Below, one piece after another: positions 25,981-34,512 of a DNA stretch of 64,000 bases. Position 1 is the stretch's first letter. Every line of letters begins with the position of its first letter. The notes below the pieces were generated by a model. The model was not told the origin of the DNA. It searched no databases and saw nothing but the letters and a program-made list of their open reading frames with translations. The stretch comes from CAZMGV01 sp964565925. Its GTDB lineage: Bacteria > JAGRBM01 > JAHCIT01. The stretch spans positions 62,001 to 126,000 of the forward strand of contig CAZMGV010000009.1 in assembly GCA_964565925.1 (NCBI GenBank), read 5' to 3'. Made by a program: the position numbers and the translations under genes.

Positions 25981-26988
25981 ATGCACTCCGTACCCAGAGT
26001 TGTCCCGGCCCTTTTCGCGCTCGCCGCCGTTGCAGTCTCCTGCAGCAACGGCCAGAACCGCCTGACACGGCTCTACGGACCCTATTCGACGGTCGCCGTC
26101 GTGGACCGGGGCTCGAACGCGATCGGGTTCTGGAACACGACCGACAACGGCGACGTGGCGCCCATCAGGACGATTGCCGGGGCGGCGACCGGGATCGACG
26201 CCCCCTACGGGATCGGTTTCAACGATCTCGCCGGGGAGGTCTATGTCGGCAACACCGGCGCCAACCAGATCCTGATGTTCGACGCGACCGGGGAGGGCGA
26301 TATCGCTCCCCTTGCGGTGATCGGCGGGGATCAGACCGGTCTCGATGCGCCCACGCAGATCGCGTACAATTCGAACAGCGGCCAGCTCATCACGATCAAC
26401 GAGAACTCCGACCTGGGCCCGTCGCAGATACTGTTTTTCCCCGAACTGCTGCCCGACGGCAGCGACGGGAATATTCCGGCCGACAGTGCGATCTACGGCG
26501 AGCACGCGGGGCTCCAGGGCGGCGACGGCGTGACCATCGATTACCTGCATCAGGAACTGTTCGTGGTGGACGGGACGTCCGCTTCCATACGGGTGTTCCG
26601 TCTGGGGGATGCGGACAACAGTTATCCGGTCAGGATCATCACCGGCGCGGATACGCTCATCAGCTACGCCGACCGGCTGGCGATCGACTACGACCACGAC
26701 GAGATATTCGTCACGGACCAGATCAACGGACTGCTGGAGTTCGGCCGTGGCGACAGCGGAAACGTGGCACCCCGGCGCCACATCCCCTACGACGGGGTGA
26801 CGGGGCTCCAGAAGATCACCGGCGTGGCCTATGACCACTCGGCCGAGGAGATCTATGTCGCCGACTCGACGGCCGGCGCCATCTCGGTGTTCGGCCGGCT
26901 CTACGACGGTTCGATCGCACCGCTTCGGCGGATTGCGGGTGTGGCCACGGGGCTCGACGAGCCGGTGGATCTGGTGCTTATCCCCTGA
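25981..26988 (+). CDS. Beta-propeller (NHL-like) lipoprotein
   Basis: The 335-residue protein has a short lipoprotein signal (hydrophobic 8-19, lipobox AVSC with C21). The body repeats a unit of about 45 residues with G(D/N)(V/I)AP, then IxGxxTG(I/L)xxP, then xxEIYVADxxxxxIxVF, typical of NHL/YVTN beta-propellers that form a ring for protein or ligand binding. No catalytic residues are apparent. An A-GAGGAA ribosome site precedes the ATG. It lies between rpsD and the hydrolase/CotH pair; a separate promoter precedes that pair, so it is probably a single-gene transcript. Confidence 0.8.
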   Translation: MHSVPRVVPALFALAAVAVSCSNGQNRLTRLYGPYSTVAVVDRGSNAIGFWNTTDNGDVAPIRTIAGAATGIDAPYGIGFNDLAGEVYVGNTGANQILMFDATGEGDIAPLAVIGGDQTGLDAPTQIAYNSNSGQLITINENSDLGPSQILFFPELLPDGSDGNIPADSAIYGEHAGLQGGDGVTIDYLHQELFVVDGTSASIRVFRLGDADNSYPVRIITGADTLISYADRLAIDYDHDEIFVTDQINGLLEFGRGDSGNVAPRRHIPYDGVTGLQKITGVAYDHSAEEIYVADSTAGAISVFGRLYDGSIAPLRRIAGVATGLDEPVDLVLIP

Positions 26989-26997
26989 AAGACGTGA

Positions 26998-27027
26998 TTG
27001 TCTTTATAAGACGTACCTCCGTATAAT
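26998..27027 (+). promoter_or_regulatory. Sigma-70 promoter placing the start at the hydrolase ATG
   Basis: TTGTCT (26998-27003), an 18-base spacer and a consensus TATAAT (27022-27027) stand only six bases before the ATG at 27034. Transcription would begin at or next to the start codon, so the mRNA is probably leaderless; no ribosome site is present. Confidence 0.6.
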
Positions 27028-27033
27028 CCCCTG

Positions 27034-28314
27034 ATGGCGAACACCGCACACACCGCTGAATCCTCGACCGAATCGGTCGTCTCCAGAATTGTGAACGAGT
27101 CCTGCTGGCACCAGCCGTCGCTGATGCCGACGGGACCGTGGTGGAAATACCTCGAGAGCAACTTCAGCGAGCGTGAAGAGGGGTTCGAACTGGGCCTGCG
27201 CGACGGGTTGAGGGTGAAATCCACTGCCGCGTTCGACATCGTGTCCCGGACAATGGCGTCGTCACTCATCGGTGTCACCTGTTTCCCGTCAGGCTTCAAC
27301 CCGGTGACGCTGAAACAGGCGCTGGAGGACCGGGCGCTCTACGAACCGCTTGCTGACTCGGGCGATCCCGGCCGGTTTTTCAAACCACCGCCGAAAGACG
27401 TGCGCGTGACGTCGAAGCGCGCCGGGTGGCACCTGTTCAAGCCCGACGACGGGCAGGTGCTCGATCTCTCGTGGGAGAGCACCTACGAGCCGCTGAACCC
27501 GCGCATCCGGGCGAGCTACCTTTCCCATGTAAAAAACCGCACGGTCACCGCCCGCTGCTGGCGTCATAACGGCGGCCCCCGGCCGACCATTATCGCCGTC
27601 CACGGTTTCGCGGCGGATGCCATGTGGGTCAACGAATGGTTCTTCGCGCTGCCGTGGTTTTATAAAATGGGCTGCGACGTGGCGCTGCTGACCCTGCCGT
27701 TTCACGGCTCGCGGCAGGCGAATTTCTCGCTTTATCCGGGCCACGGGTTTTTCATGGGCGGCCTGTCGTGGATCAACGAGGCGTTCGGGCAGGCGATCAT
27801 GGATCTGCGGGTATTCATCGACCACCTCACCGAGATCGGCGTCGAGAAGATCGGCCAGACGGGCGTGAGCCTGGGCGGTTACACGACGGCGCTGCTCGCT
27901 GCGGTGGAGCCGCGCCTCAAGTTCGCCATCCCGAACGTCCCCGTCGTGAGCATTGCGGACCTGGTTCTCGAGTGGTTCCCCACCGGGACGGCTGCGAAAG
28001 CGCTCATGTTCGTGACCCGCAAGTCGGTGAAGGAGATCCGCCACGCGCTCGCCGTGCATACGCCGCTCAACTACAAGCCGGTGATTCCCAAGGAGCGCCT
28101 CATGATCGTGGGCGGTGTCGGCGACCGGCTCGCCCCGCCCAAGCACTCCCGGCTTCTGTGGGACCACTGGGGCCGCCCGCGGATCCACTGGTTCCCCGGC
28201 AATCACGTCATCCATCTGGACAAGGGTGAATACCTGAAGCAGCAGGCGGTGTTCCTGACGGACATCGGATTCCTTCCGCCGGCGAGCAGGGCGGCCGGCC
28301 GCGGCGCTGCGTGA
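27034..28314 (+). CDS. Alpha/beta hydrolase
   Basis: The 426-residue protein has the alpha/beta hydrolase core from about residue 180: IIAVHGFAADAMW (oxyanion side), nucleophile elbow GVSLGGY with the serine near 281, acid in GVGDRLAPP near 365, and histidine in NHVIHLD near 390. The 170-residue N-terminal extension is not a standard signal and is of unknown role. Carboxylesterase, lipase or transferase activity is possible. Its stop overlaps the CotH-like gene start (GTGA), implying coupled expression. The start sits just after a consensus -10 box, suggesting leaderless translation. Confidence 0.85.
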   Translation: MANTAHTAESSTESVVSRIVNESCWHQPSLMPTGPWWKYLESNFSEREEGFELGLRDGLRVKSTAAFDIVSRTMASSLIGVTCFPSGFNPVTLKQALEDRALYEPLADSGDPGRFFKPPPKDVRVTSKRAGWHLFKPDDGQVLDLSWESTYEPLNPRIRASYLSHVKNRTVTARCWRHNGGPRPTIIAVHGFAADAMWVNEWFFALPWFYKMGCDVALLTLPFHGSRQANFSLYPGHGFFMGGLSWINEAFGQAIMDLRVFIDHLTEIGVEKIGQTGVSLGGYTTALLAAVEPRLKFAIPNVPVVSIADLVLEWFPTGTAAKALMFVTRKSVKEIRHALAVHTPLNYKPVIPKERLMIVGGVGDRLAPPKHSRLLWDHWGRPRIHWFPGNHVIHLDKGEYLKQQAVFLTDIGFLPPASRAAGRGAA

Positions 28315-29708
28315 GATCCGGGGCCCGCAACGGATTGCGCTCGCTCGCGGTCCTGCTGCTGGCGGGCGGCGTTGCCGCGTGCAACGCCTCCCGGCACGCC
28401 CCTGTCGCAAGCGATCAGCCGGCTGAGCCCGGCCGGACGTTCTATCTTCCGGCGGTCATCATCGATACCGGCGGTACGGAAATTCCCGACGAACCGAAAA
28501 TCCCGGTGTCGCTGAAGATTTTCCCGGCCGGCCGAATCGAGCCCGGCTTCGCCGGAAGCGAGCCGCTATACGACGGTTTTGCCGGAATCGAATTGCGGGG
28601 TTCCAGCTCGATGTTTCATCCGAAAAAACAGTACGGGTTTGAACTGTGGGAGCTGGCGGAGCTGGAAGAAGAGGAAGACGAACCGGAATATGAAAGCGTT
28701 GACGCGCCGCTGCTGGACCTGCCGGAAGAGTCCGACTGGATCCTGAACGGTTCGTACGTCGACAAGTCCCTCATCCGGAATCCGCTCGCCTATGAACTGA
28801 GCCGCCGGATGGGGCATTACGCCTCCCGATACCGGTGGACCGAAGTTGTCGTGAATGACGGTGAAGGATCGCTCGACCTGCGGGCCGATTATCTGGGCGT
28901 CTTCGCACTGCTCGAGAAGATCAAGCGCGGCAGTTACCGTGTCAATATCGCGAAGCTCGGCGGTTCGCAGAATTCGATGCCGCAGGTTTCCGGCGGCTAT
29001 CTCCTCAAGATCGACCGTGTCGATCCCGGCGACTATTCGTTCGTCACGGCCCGGGGGACGCAGTATGTCGTCGACTATCCCAAGGCGGACAATATCACCG
29101 GTCCGCAGAAGGAGTGGATCCAGGACTATATCGGGCAGTTCGAGGACAGTCTCGGGGACGAGGTGCCGGCGGTCCCGTACACGGACCTGATCGATGCAGA
29201 CAGTTTCGCCGACTACTTCCTGCTGAACGAGCTGTTCAAGAATGTCGATGCCTACCGGCTCAGCACGTATCTCCACAAGGACCGGGGCGGAAAACTCCGG
29301 ATGGGACCGGTCTGGGATTTCGATCTCGGGGCCGGAAACTGCAGCTACTACGACGCCTGGAAGACGTCCGGCTGGATGCTCGGAACCAACATTACCGAGA
29401 CGGACAGTCCACAGCCGTTCTGGTGGCAGAAACTTTTCGACGACGCGGCGTTCCGGGCGTTGCTGTCGGCCCGCTGGGCGGCGCTTCGGGCGGATGTCTT
29501 TTCCGACGGGAATATCGCCGCACTGGCCGACGGCCTGGCCGCCGAGATGGGGCCGGCGGTCGATGAGAACTTCAGCCGCTGGCGGATTCTTGGCGAGCAT
29601 CTGTTTCCGAACAAATTCGTCGGCGAAACGCATGCGGAAGAGATCGGTTACCTGAAAGGGTGGCTGCAGGAGCGGCTCGACTGGATGGACTCCGAACTGC
29701 TTCCATGA
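28311..29708 (+). CDS. CotH-kinase-family lipoprotein
   Basis: The 465-residue product starts at GTG overlapping the hydrolase stop. A lipoprotein signal (lipobox GVAAC, C24) is followed by CotH features: RGSSSMFHPKKQYGFEL near 96, GVFALLEKIK near 198, and the metal/active region GPVWDFDLGAGN near 337. Spore-coat CotH is an atypical kinase that phosphorylates secreted proteins; homologs occur widely in non-spore-formers. Here it should act outside the cytoplasm. A 10-residue Glu/Asp run lies near 116-127. Coupling to a hydrolase is unusual and may mark a joint envelope function. Confidence 0.82.
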   Translation: MRSGARNGLRSLAVLLLAGGVAACNASRHAPVASDQPAEPGRTFYLPAVIIDTGGTEIPDEPKIPVSLKIFPAGRIEPGFAGSEPLYDGFAGIELRGSSSMFHPKKQYGFELWELAELEEEEDEPEYESVDAPLLDLPEESDWILNGSYVDKSLIRNPLAYELSRRMGHYASRYRWTEVVVNDGEGSLDLRADYLGVFALLEKIKRGSYRVNIAKLGGSQNSMPQVSGGYLLKIDRVDPGDYSFVTARGTQYVVDYPKADNITGPQKEWIQDYIGQFEDSLGDEVPAVPYTDLIDADSFADYFLLNELFKNVDAYRLSTYLHKDRGGKLRMGPVWDFDLGAGNCSYYDAWKTSGWMLGTNITETDSPQPFWWQKLFDDAAFRALLSARWAALRADVFSDGNIAALADGLAAEMGPAVDENFSRWRILGEHLFPNKFVGETHAEEIGYLKGWLQERLDWMDSELLP

Positions 29709-29769
29709 CGGACCGGCGAGCTCGAAATCTGCCGGGAGTTCTGGTAACCGGGCGAACGATGAAGGGGAG

Positions 29770-30144
29770 ATGACAGTGGAAATCGCGGTATACGTTCTTC
29801 AGGGGTTCCTGGCGGCTTCGTTCCTCGCGGCCGGATCGCCGAAGCTCTATGGCACCCGGTACATGGTGCGTGCGTTCGACAAATTCGGCTATCCGCAGTG
29901 GCTGCGCTACGTGACCGGCACGACCGAAATCCTGGCGGGCGCAGGGCTCGTTGCGGGGTTCTGGTATCCGGCGGCGGCTTCGGCGGCCGGGTTCGCGCTG
30001 GTTCCCATCATGTGCGGCGCCACCTGGACGAACTATCACAAGGCCACCCACAACTACTGGTGGGTGACGGGGCTGCTGGTACTGGCCGTTGCTTTTATGG
30101 GGGTGTACCGGTTCCCGGCGCTACGGGCGTTCGCCGGTTTCTAG
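29770..30144 (+). CDS. DoxX-family membrane protein
   Basis: The 124-residue protein has four predicted membrane segments (about 4-22, 46-66, 68-85, 95-112) and the DoxX pattern of an N-terminal F-xx-aSxKL and a central TGTTEILAGAGL. DoxX-like proteins are linked to thiosulfate:quinone oxidation and redox stress, but most members are uncharacterised. An AAGGGGAG site precedes the ATG, 61 bases after the CotH gene, so it may be in the same transcript. Confidence 0.8.
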   Translation: MTVEIAVYVLQGFLAASFLAAGSPKLYGTRYMVRAFDKFGYPQWLRYVTGTTEILAGAGLVAGFWYPAAASAAGFALVPIMCGATWTNYHKATHNYWWVTGLLVLAVAFMGVYRFPALRAFAGF

Positions 30145-30193
30145 GCCGGTTCCCACGCCCGGAGACAAAGCCCACTGCCCGCCGGACTGGGCA

Positions 30194-30226
30194 AAAGAAG
30201 AGGCGGCAGGCGCCTGCGGAGCCGCC
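30194..30226 (-). terminator. Terminator of the hemerythrin gene
   Basis: GGCGGC (30202-30207) pairs with GCCGCC (30221-30226); on the minus strand the stem is followed by TCTTCTTTT. It lies just past the hemerythrin stop. Confidence 0.6.
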
Positions 30227-30232
30227 GGCAGG

Positions 30233-30688
30233 TCAGCAGCCGCCTGAGCCGGCCGAACTCGGCGTGATCGACTTCTCCTCCCGCCACTTCTTCACGAAAA
30301 TCAGGTCGTTCTGGTCCACTTCCTGGATGTGCTTGACGAGCCAGTTCATCAGGAAGACGAGCAACTGCACCTGGACTTCGGCATTACCCTTCTGGCCGTT
30401 CTTCTCGGCCATAAACTGATCGATGCGATCGATAAAGCTCCGGTGCATCTTCTGGTGCTGCTCGAGACGGGGGTGGTTGCACGACTCGAACATCCGTTCC
30501 TCCTCGTCGAAATGGACCGTCGCGTATGCCTTGAGTTCGAGAAACAGCCGGTCGAGGGAAACCGGCTTCGCTTCCCCGTTCACGCTTTCATGCAGTTCGC
30601 TGATCATCCTGAACAGTGTCCGGTGCTGGATATCGACCTTTGTGATACCCACGCTCAGCGTATTGTTCCAGACCGATTGCATCGCCAT
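30233..30688 (-). CDS. Bacteriohemerythrin
   Basis: The 151-residue protein has the di-iron ligand set of hemerythrins: VDIQHRTLF, TVHFDEEERMFE, HQKMH and LVKHIQEVDQ, giving five histidines, one glutamate and one aspartate. Such proteins bind O2 for storage, delivery or sensing in the cytoplasm. The C-terminal tail (SSAGSGGC) ends in cysteine. The start at 30688 has GGGGAAG upstream; M3 could serve instead. It is a single-gene unit, divergent from the methyltransferase gene. Confidence 0.9.
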   Translation of the reverse strand: MAMQSVWNNTLSVGITKVDIQHRTLFRMISELHESVNGEAKPVSLDRLFLELKAYATVHFDEEERMFESCNHPRLEQHQKMHRSFIDRIDQFMAEKNGQKGNAEVQVQLLVFLMNWLVKHIQEVDQNDLIFVKKWREEKSITPSSAGSGGC

Positions 30689-30919
30689 ATGTCTTCCCCG
30701 GGAAAGGCCCGGCGGATCGTATTCCGCCGGATACCGTTCTATGGCGGTAATCGTAAATGTGGAGGCAAATGCGTCGTTATGACGGAGGGCAGGGTTTTGC
30801 TTTTTTCCGGGAGCATAATTATCCACAATCCCTTCCGTTTCGATACAGGCGCAAATGATCGTCCGGTTTCCGGGGACTGGTTGGCCCCGGCCGGACCTGA
30901 TTTAAAGGGGAAGTGAACC

Positions 30920-31948
30920 ATGTACGCAGTTCCGGATCCGTCTTCGATTCTCCAGGTTGGTTTCGGCTTTTTCGGCTCCAAGGTTTTGCTCAGCGCCATC
31001 GAGCTGGAGCTTTTCACGAAACTGGGGAGCCAGTCGCTCACAGCGAAGCAGCTGGGCGACCAGCTGGGGCTTCATCCGAGAGCCCATTTCGACTTCTTCG
31101 ACGCGCTGACCTCGCTCGGATTTCTGGTCCGCGAGGGGACGGGTGAAACGGCCACTTACCGGAACAGCGCGGCGACGTCGTTCCATCTCGACAAGAACAA
31201 GCCCGACCAGTACGTGGGCGGAATCATGGAAATGGCGAACGCCCGCCTCTACCGGTTCTGGGGGGACCTGACGACGGCGCTGAAAACCGGAAAGCCCCAG
31301 AACGAGATCAAGTCCACCGGGAAATCGATGTTCGGCGAGCTTTACAGCGACCCGGCCCGGCTGGAGCAGTTCATGAACGCCATGGCGGGGATCTCCCGGC
31401 CCAACTTCCTGGCGCTGGCGGACAAGATCGACTTCTCGCCCTACAAAACCCTCTGCGACGTGGGCGGCGCGACTGGCCTGCTGGCGAAATCGGTGGCGGC
31501 CCGGCATCCGCATCTGAAGTGCATCTCGTTCGACCTGCCGGTCGTGGAGCCGATCGCCCGCGAGAGTATCCGCAAGGCCGGCCTCTCGGACCGGATCACG
31601 GCCGTCTCCGGGGATTTCTTCAAGGACGGGCTGCCCAAAGCCGACGTGATCACCATGGGGATGATTCTTCATGACTGGAATCTCAAGGACAAGCTGATGC
31701 TGATCGGCAAGGCCTACGAGGCGCTGCCGGCCGGCGGAGCGCTCATCGCAGTCGAAAACCTGATCGACGACGCCCGCACGGAGAACAGCTTCGGCCTGCT
31801 CATGTCGCTCAACATGCTGATCGAGTTCGGCGACGCATTCGACTATACCGGCGCGGATTTCGCCGGCTGGTGCAAACAGGCCGGTTTCAAGCGGACCGAG
31901 GTGGTTCACCTGAACGGCCCGTGCAGCGCGGCGATTGCCTACAAGTAA
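30920..31948 (+). CDS. SAM-dependent O-methyltransferase (acetylserotonin/hydroxyindole type)
   Basis: The 342-residue protein has an N-terminal winged-helix dimerisation region (10-100) and a Rossmann methyltransferase domain with CDVGGATGLL near 174, acidic SFDLP at strand 2, SGDFF, and the catalytic-histidine motif ILHDWN near 250. This is the COMT/ASMT-type class that methylates hydroxyls of small aromatic molecules or antibiotics. The ATG has a strong AGGGGAAGTG site. A bidirectional terminator follows. No biosynthetic cluster is adjacent, so the substrate is unknown. Confidence 0.88.
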   Translation: MYAVPDPSSILQVGFGFFGSKVLLSAIELELFTKLGSQSLTAKQLGDQLGLHPRAHFDFFDALTSLGFLVREGTGETATYRNSAATSFHLDKNKPDQYVGGIMEMANARLYRFWGDLTTALKTGKPQNEIKSTGKSMFGELYSDPARLEQFMNAMAGISRPNFLALADKIDFSPYKTLCDVGGATGLLAKSVAARHPHLKCISFDLPVVEPIARESIRKAGLSDRITAVSGDFFKDGLPKADVITMGMILHDWNLKDKLMLIGKAYEALPAGGALIAVENLIDDARTENSFGLLMSLNMLIEFGDAFDYTGADFAGWCKQAGFKRTEVVHLNGPCSAAIAYK

Positions 31949-31967
31949 GTATCGCAGCTCGAAAGAA

Positions 31968-31999
31968 AACGGCCGCCCGGTGGGGCGGCCGTTCTTTTG
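31968..31999. terminator. Bidirectional terminator
   Basis: AACGGCCGCCC and GGGCGGCCGTT form an 11-base stem; CTTTT follows on the plus strand and TTCTTT on the minus. It separates the convergent O-methyltransferase and lipoprotein member 4. Confidence 0.85.
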
Positions 32000-32039
32000 T
32001 GTGCCGTGAATTCCGGACCAGCCGGAAGCTGGCCGACTG

Positions 32040-33008
32040 TCAGTCAATCCACCAGTCAGTGACGATCTCACCGTCCATGCAGCTGTCCGTAGAACCACCG
32101 AAACCGCCGTTGAACTGCGGATCCACGGAATTGAGATTCCCCGAAATCCCGAACCAGGTGAAGGTCGTGAGCCAGTCGTAGTCCTGCTCCTGTTCAATGC
32201 CGAATTCGGCGTCGAAGGGCAGATCGCCGCTGAAGCCGGTGCCGGGTTCGCCGACGGGAATATCCGCCGTGCCGGTGACCGACCCGGTGCCTTCCGCCGA
32301 ACCGCAATCCACGCTGCTGCAACCCGAAAAATCCGCGGAATCATAGGAAAGCTTCGCGGTCCCGGTGTAATCGGGCGACGTGAAAAGCGCATAATAGTTC
32401 TTGTCCTGCATGATGAACCCGGCGAAGCCATCGGCCCCGCCCTTGGGGCCGCTGAATCCGAAGCCGCCGCAGGCGACGCTCATCTTCGGGCCGTCCGGAA
32501 TAGCCAGGAAGTCGCCGGACAGTTCCGGTCCGTCGGAAACATTCGCGCTAATCGTTCCGCTGATCGTGCTGTCAGCGTTGAAGGCAGCGGTGCCGCTCAG
32601 CGAGAAATCGGAACCTTCGAGGGATACATCCGAGTCGAACGAGAAACCGTCGGCAGTCGCGTCGCCAGAGATCAGATACGTATGCCCGAACAGCGCAGGG
32701 TTCGGGAAATCGCCGACCGAATGCGGGCCTTCGAAAGCCGAATCGAATAGGGTGATCGCGCCGTTCACATTGCCGGAATCGGAGACCTTCACCTGGAGCA
32801 TGGCCGCGCCGATAAATTCGGGCTCGGTAGCTTTGGGGCCGACACTGGTGGCACTGGTGGTCGGGAACGTCGCGTTAATCGCGACTATTCCCGTATAGCT
32901 TCCCGCCGGAATGGCCGGGTTGCTGTTGCTGCAGGCCGCGCCGCCCAGCAGCGCACCCGCGAGTGCGAGCGACGCAAGGCCGCTCTTCATTCTGTTTGTG
33001 ATCTTCAT
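32040..33008 (-). CDS. Lipoprotein of the local family (member 4)
   Basis: The 322-residue protein starts at an ATG at 33008 behind AAGGGGAG; upstream in-frame ATGs lack such a site. Lipobox GGAAC gives C26. It has the family logic: IPAGSYTGIVAI near the N-terminus, VNGAITLFD, DSTISGTISA, MSVACGGFGFSGP, and CSSVDCGSAEGTGSVTG matching the paired-cysteine block of members 1-3. It lies 7 kb from the tandem run and is the most divergent. Function is unknown; all four are probably membrane-anchored beta-rich proteins facing the periplasm or the outside. Confidence 0.75.
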   Translation of the reverse strand: MKITNRMKSGLASLALAGALLGGAACSNSNPAIPAGSYTGIVAINATFPTTSATSVGPKATEPEFIGAAMLQVKVSDSGNVNGAITLFDSAFEGPHSVGDFPNPALFGHTYLISGDATADGFSFDSDVSLEGSDFSLSGTAAFNADSTISGTISANVSDGPELSGDFLAIPDGPKMSVACGGFGFSGPKGGADGFAGFIMQDKNYYALFTSPDYTGTAKLSYDSADFSGCSSVDCGSAEGTGSVTGTADIPVGEPGTGFSGDLPFDAEFGIEQEQDYDWLTTFTWFGISGNLNSVDPQFNGGFGGSTDSCMDGEIVTDWWID

Positions 33009-33150
33009 GTTCTCTGTAACTCCCCTTGGACGGCCTCCAACGGCCATCTTGATTGGCCCGAAATATTCAGGCCGATTCACATTGGATAGTTGAGTGCCCG
33101 GCAACTGGCAATCCGGATCGCCAATAAGCGTTTTCCTGCTGGAAACAGCA

Positions 33151-33203
33151 GAAAACGGCCGGCCCATTGCTCTACACCGGCAACCGGGCGGCCGTCTGTT
33201 TTC
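33151..33203 (-). terminator. Probable terminator of the methyltransferase-like gene
   Basis: GAAAACGGCCG and CGGCCGTCTGTTTTC pair imperfectly across a C/G-rich middle (GGCCC...GGGC). The minus strand ends in CGTTTTC. It lies 13 bases past the stop. Confidence 0.5.
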
Positions 33204-33215
33204 GGCCGGTAAGGA

Positions 33216-34283
33216 TCAGCGCCGCGCGACGACGAACGAGGTCGATCCGTGGGCCACGTCGATCACGTCGACGGTGCCGAAGCCGGCCTCGCGGACGAAG
33301 TTCACGACCTCCTGTTTTTTGTACAGGGGCCGGGGTTCGCCGAGCATCGCGTCCGACAGTTCATACGCCACCTTCATCCACGGGGCGACCTCGAAATTAT
33401 CGGCGAACGGTTCCCACAGGATCAGGTAACCGCCCTGCGGGATCACCTGCAGCGATTTCTGAAGATACTGGATGCCGTGCTCCGGCCCGCAGTAGCCGAA
33501 CTTGCGCGCGAGGAATACCAGATCGTACGTTTCGCTCGATCCCCACTTGTCCTTTTCCGCGTCGCCGGTGTTCTCGATGATCTCCACCGGTTTCTTGAGG
33601 TTGAACTGTTTTGAGGCGGCCGGAAGCTCCTTGATGAGCAACGGCAGGCATGAGACGGTCAGTTCCACGTCGGGCTTGGCCTGTGTGACGGCAGCGGCAA
33701 AGCTCACGCCGACCGTGCCGCAGATCATGCGGTTCACGTTCGATAGGTCAATCTTGTGCATCAGCGCCCTGGACGGCGCGGCAAGCATCGAGGTCGTGAG
33801 CCGCACGAATTCGGCCATCAGCGGATTGTCGGGGTTGTAGACCCGCGTGACCGGGTGGCCTTCGTTCTTCTGGAGCGTTCTGCCCAGATCGCGCCAGTAG
33901 CTCCAGGTGCCGAGCATGAACTCGACCATCCCCTTGCCGGGGTTCCAGCCCTCGCGGCACAGGTGGCCACGGGCCGCATCGGTGAGTATGGCCGAGCCGT
34001 TTTCCAGCCGGGCGACGCCCGCTTCTTCCAGTGCATTGAGCAGTACCTGGGCCGCCGGTTCGGTCATCTTCGCGAAGGCGGCGATCTCGGCGACCGTATG
34101 TTTCGTTTTCAGGTAGTCGACCACGCCCAGCTCGAACGCCGCGCCGAGCGCCATCGTGAGCTGGTAGCCGGTCATCGCCTTGGACAGCTTTACGGCCTGA
34201 ACCGTGTCGTTCCAGGGAAGGAGTTCCCCTGCTGCTTCCACGAGATGAAGTGAGGCGCGTCCGACCCGGCTGCGTATCGACAT
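33216..34283 (-). CDS. Methyltransferase-fold protein with a degenerate SAM motif
   Basis: The 355-residue protein has the winged-helix N-terminal arrangement of COMT-like enzymes (AFELGVVDYLKTKHTVAEIAA, then LLNALEEAGV). The glycine-rich SAM loop reads ICGTVGVSFAA instead of DVGGGxG, and the usual HDW region is FLARKFGYC. It keeps the late strand GGYLILWEP. It may bind a different ligand, use another mechanism, or have lost methyl transfer. The ATG at 34283 has GGGAGAG upstream. It is divergent from the SUMF1 lipoprotein and 3' of lipoprotein member 4. Confidence 0.75.
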   Translation of the reverse strand: MSIRSRVGRASLHLVEAAGELLPWNDTVQAVKLSKAMTGYQLTMALGAAFELGVVDYLKTKHTVAEIAAFAKMTEPAAQVLLNALEEAGVARLENGSAILTDAARGHLCREGWNPGKGMVEFMLGTWSYWRDLGRTLQKNEGHPVTRVYNPDNPLMAEFVRLTTSMLAAPSRALMHKIDLSNVNRMICGTVGVSFAAAVTQAKPDVELTVSCLPLLIKELPAASKQFNLKKPVEIIENTGDAEKDKWGSSETYDLVFLARKFGYCGPEHGIQYLQKSLQVIPQGGYLILWEPFADNFEVAPWMKVAYELSDAMLGEPRPLYKKQEVVNFVREAGFGTVDVIDVAHGSTSFVVARR

Positions 34284-34499
34284 ATCTGTTTCTCTCCCTG
34301 CTGGTGATTTCGCCATTTTGCCGGTACGAACGGGCCCGTCTTTATGACAACTGCCGGTTTCACGAATTTAGAAGAGCCGTGAAAAGAGGTCGTACAAACT
34401 GGTGTATTGCGGGCGATATTCGGCAAAACGCCTTTCAATACGGCCCATTACCGGTAACCGGATATGACCTGTGTCCTATCGGGAAACCCCGAACGGGCG

Positions 34500-34505
34500 T
34501 ATAAT
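34500..34505 (+). promoter_or_regulatory. Consensus -10 box adjacent to the SUMF1 gene start
   Basis: TATAAT is separated by seven bases from the ATG at 34513, so transcription should begin at about the start codon. No clear -35 hexamer is seen at the right distance and no ribosome site is present. It repeats the layout at 27022-27034. Confidence 0.5.
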
Positions 34506-34512
34506 TCATTGT

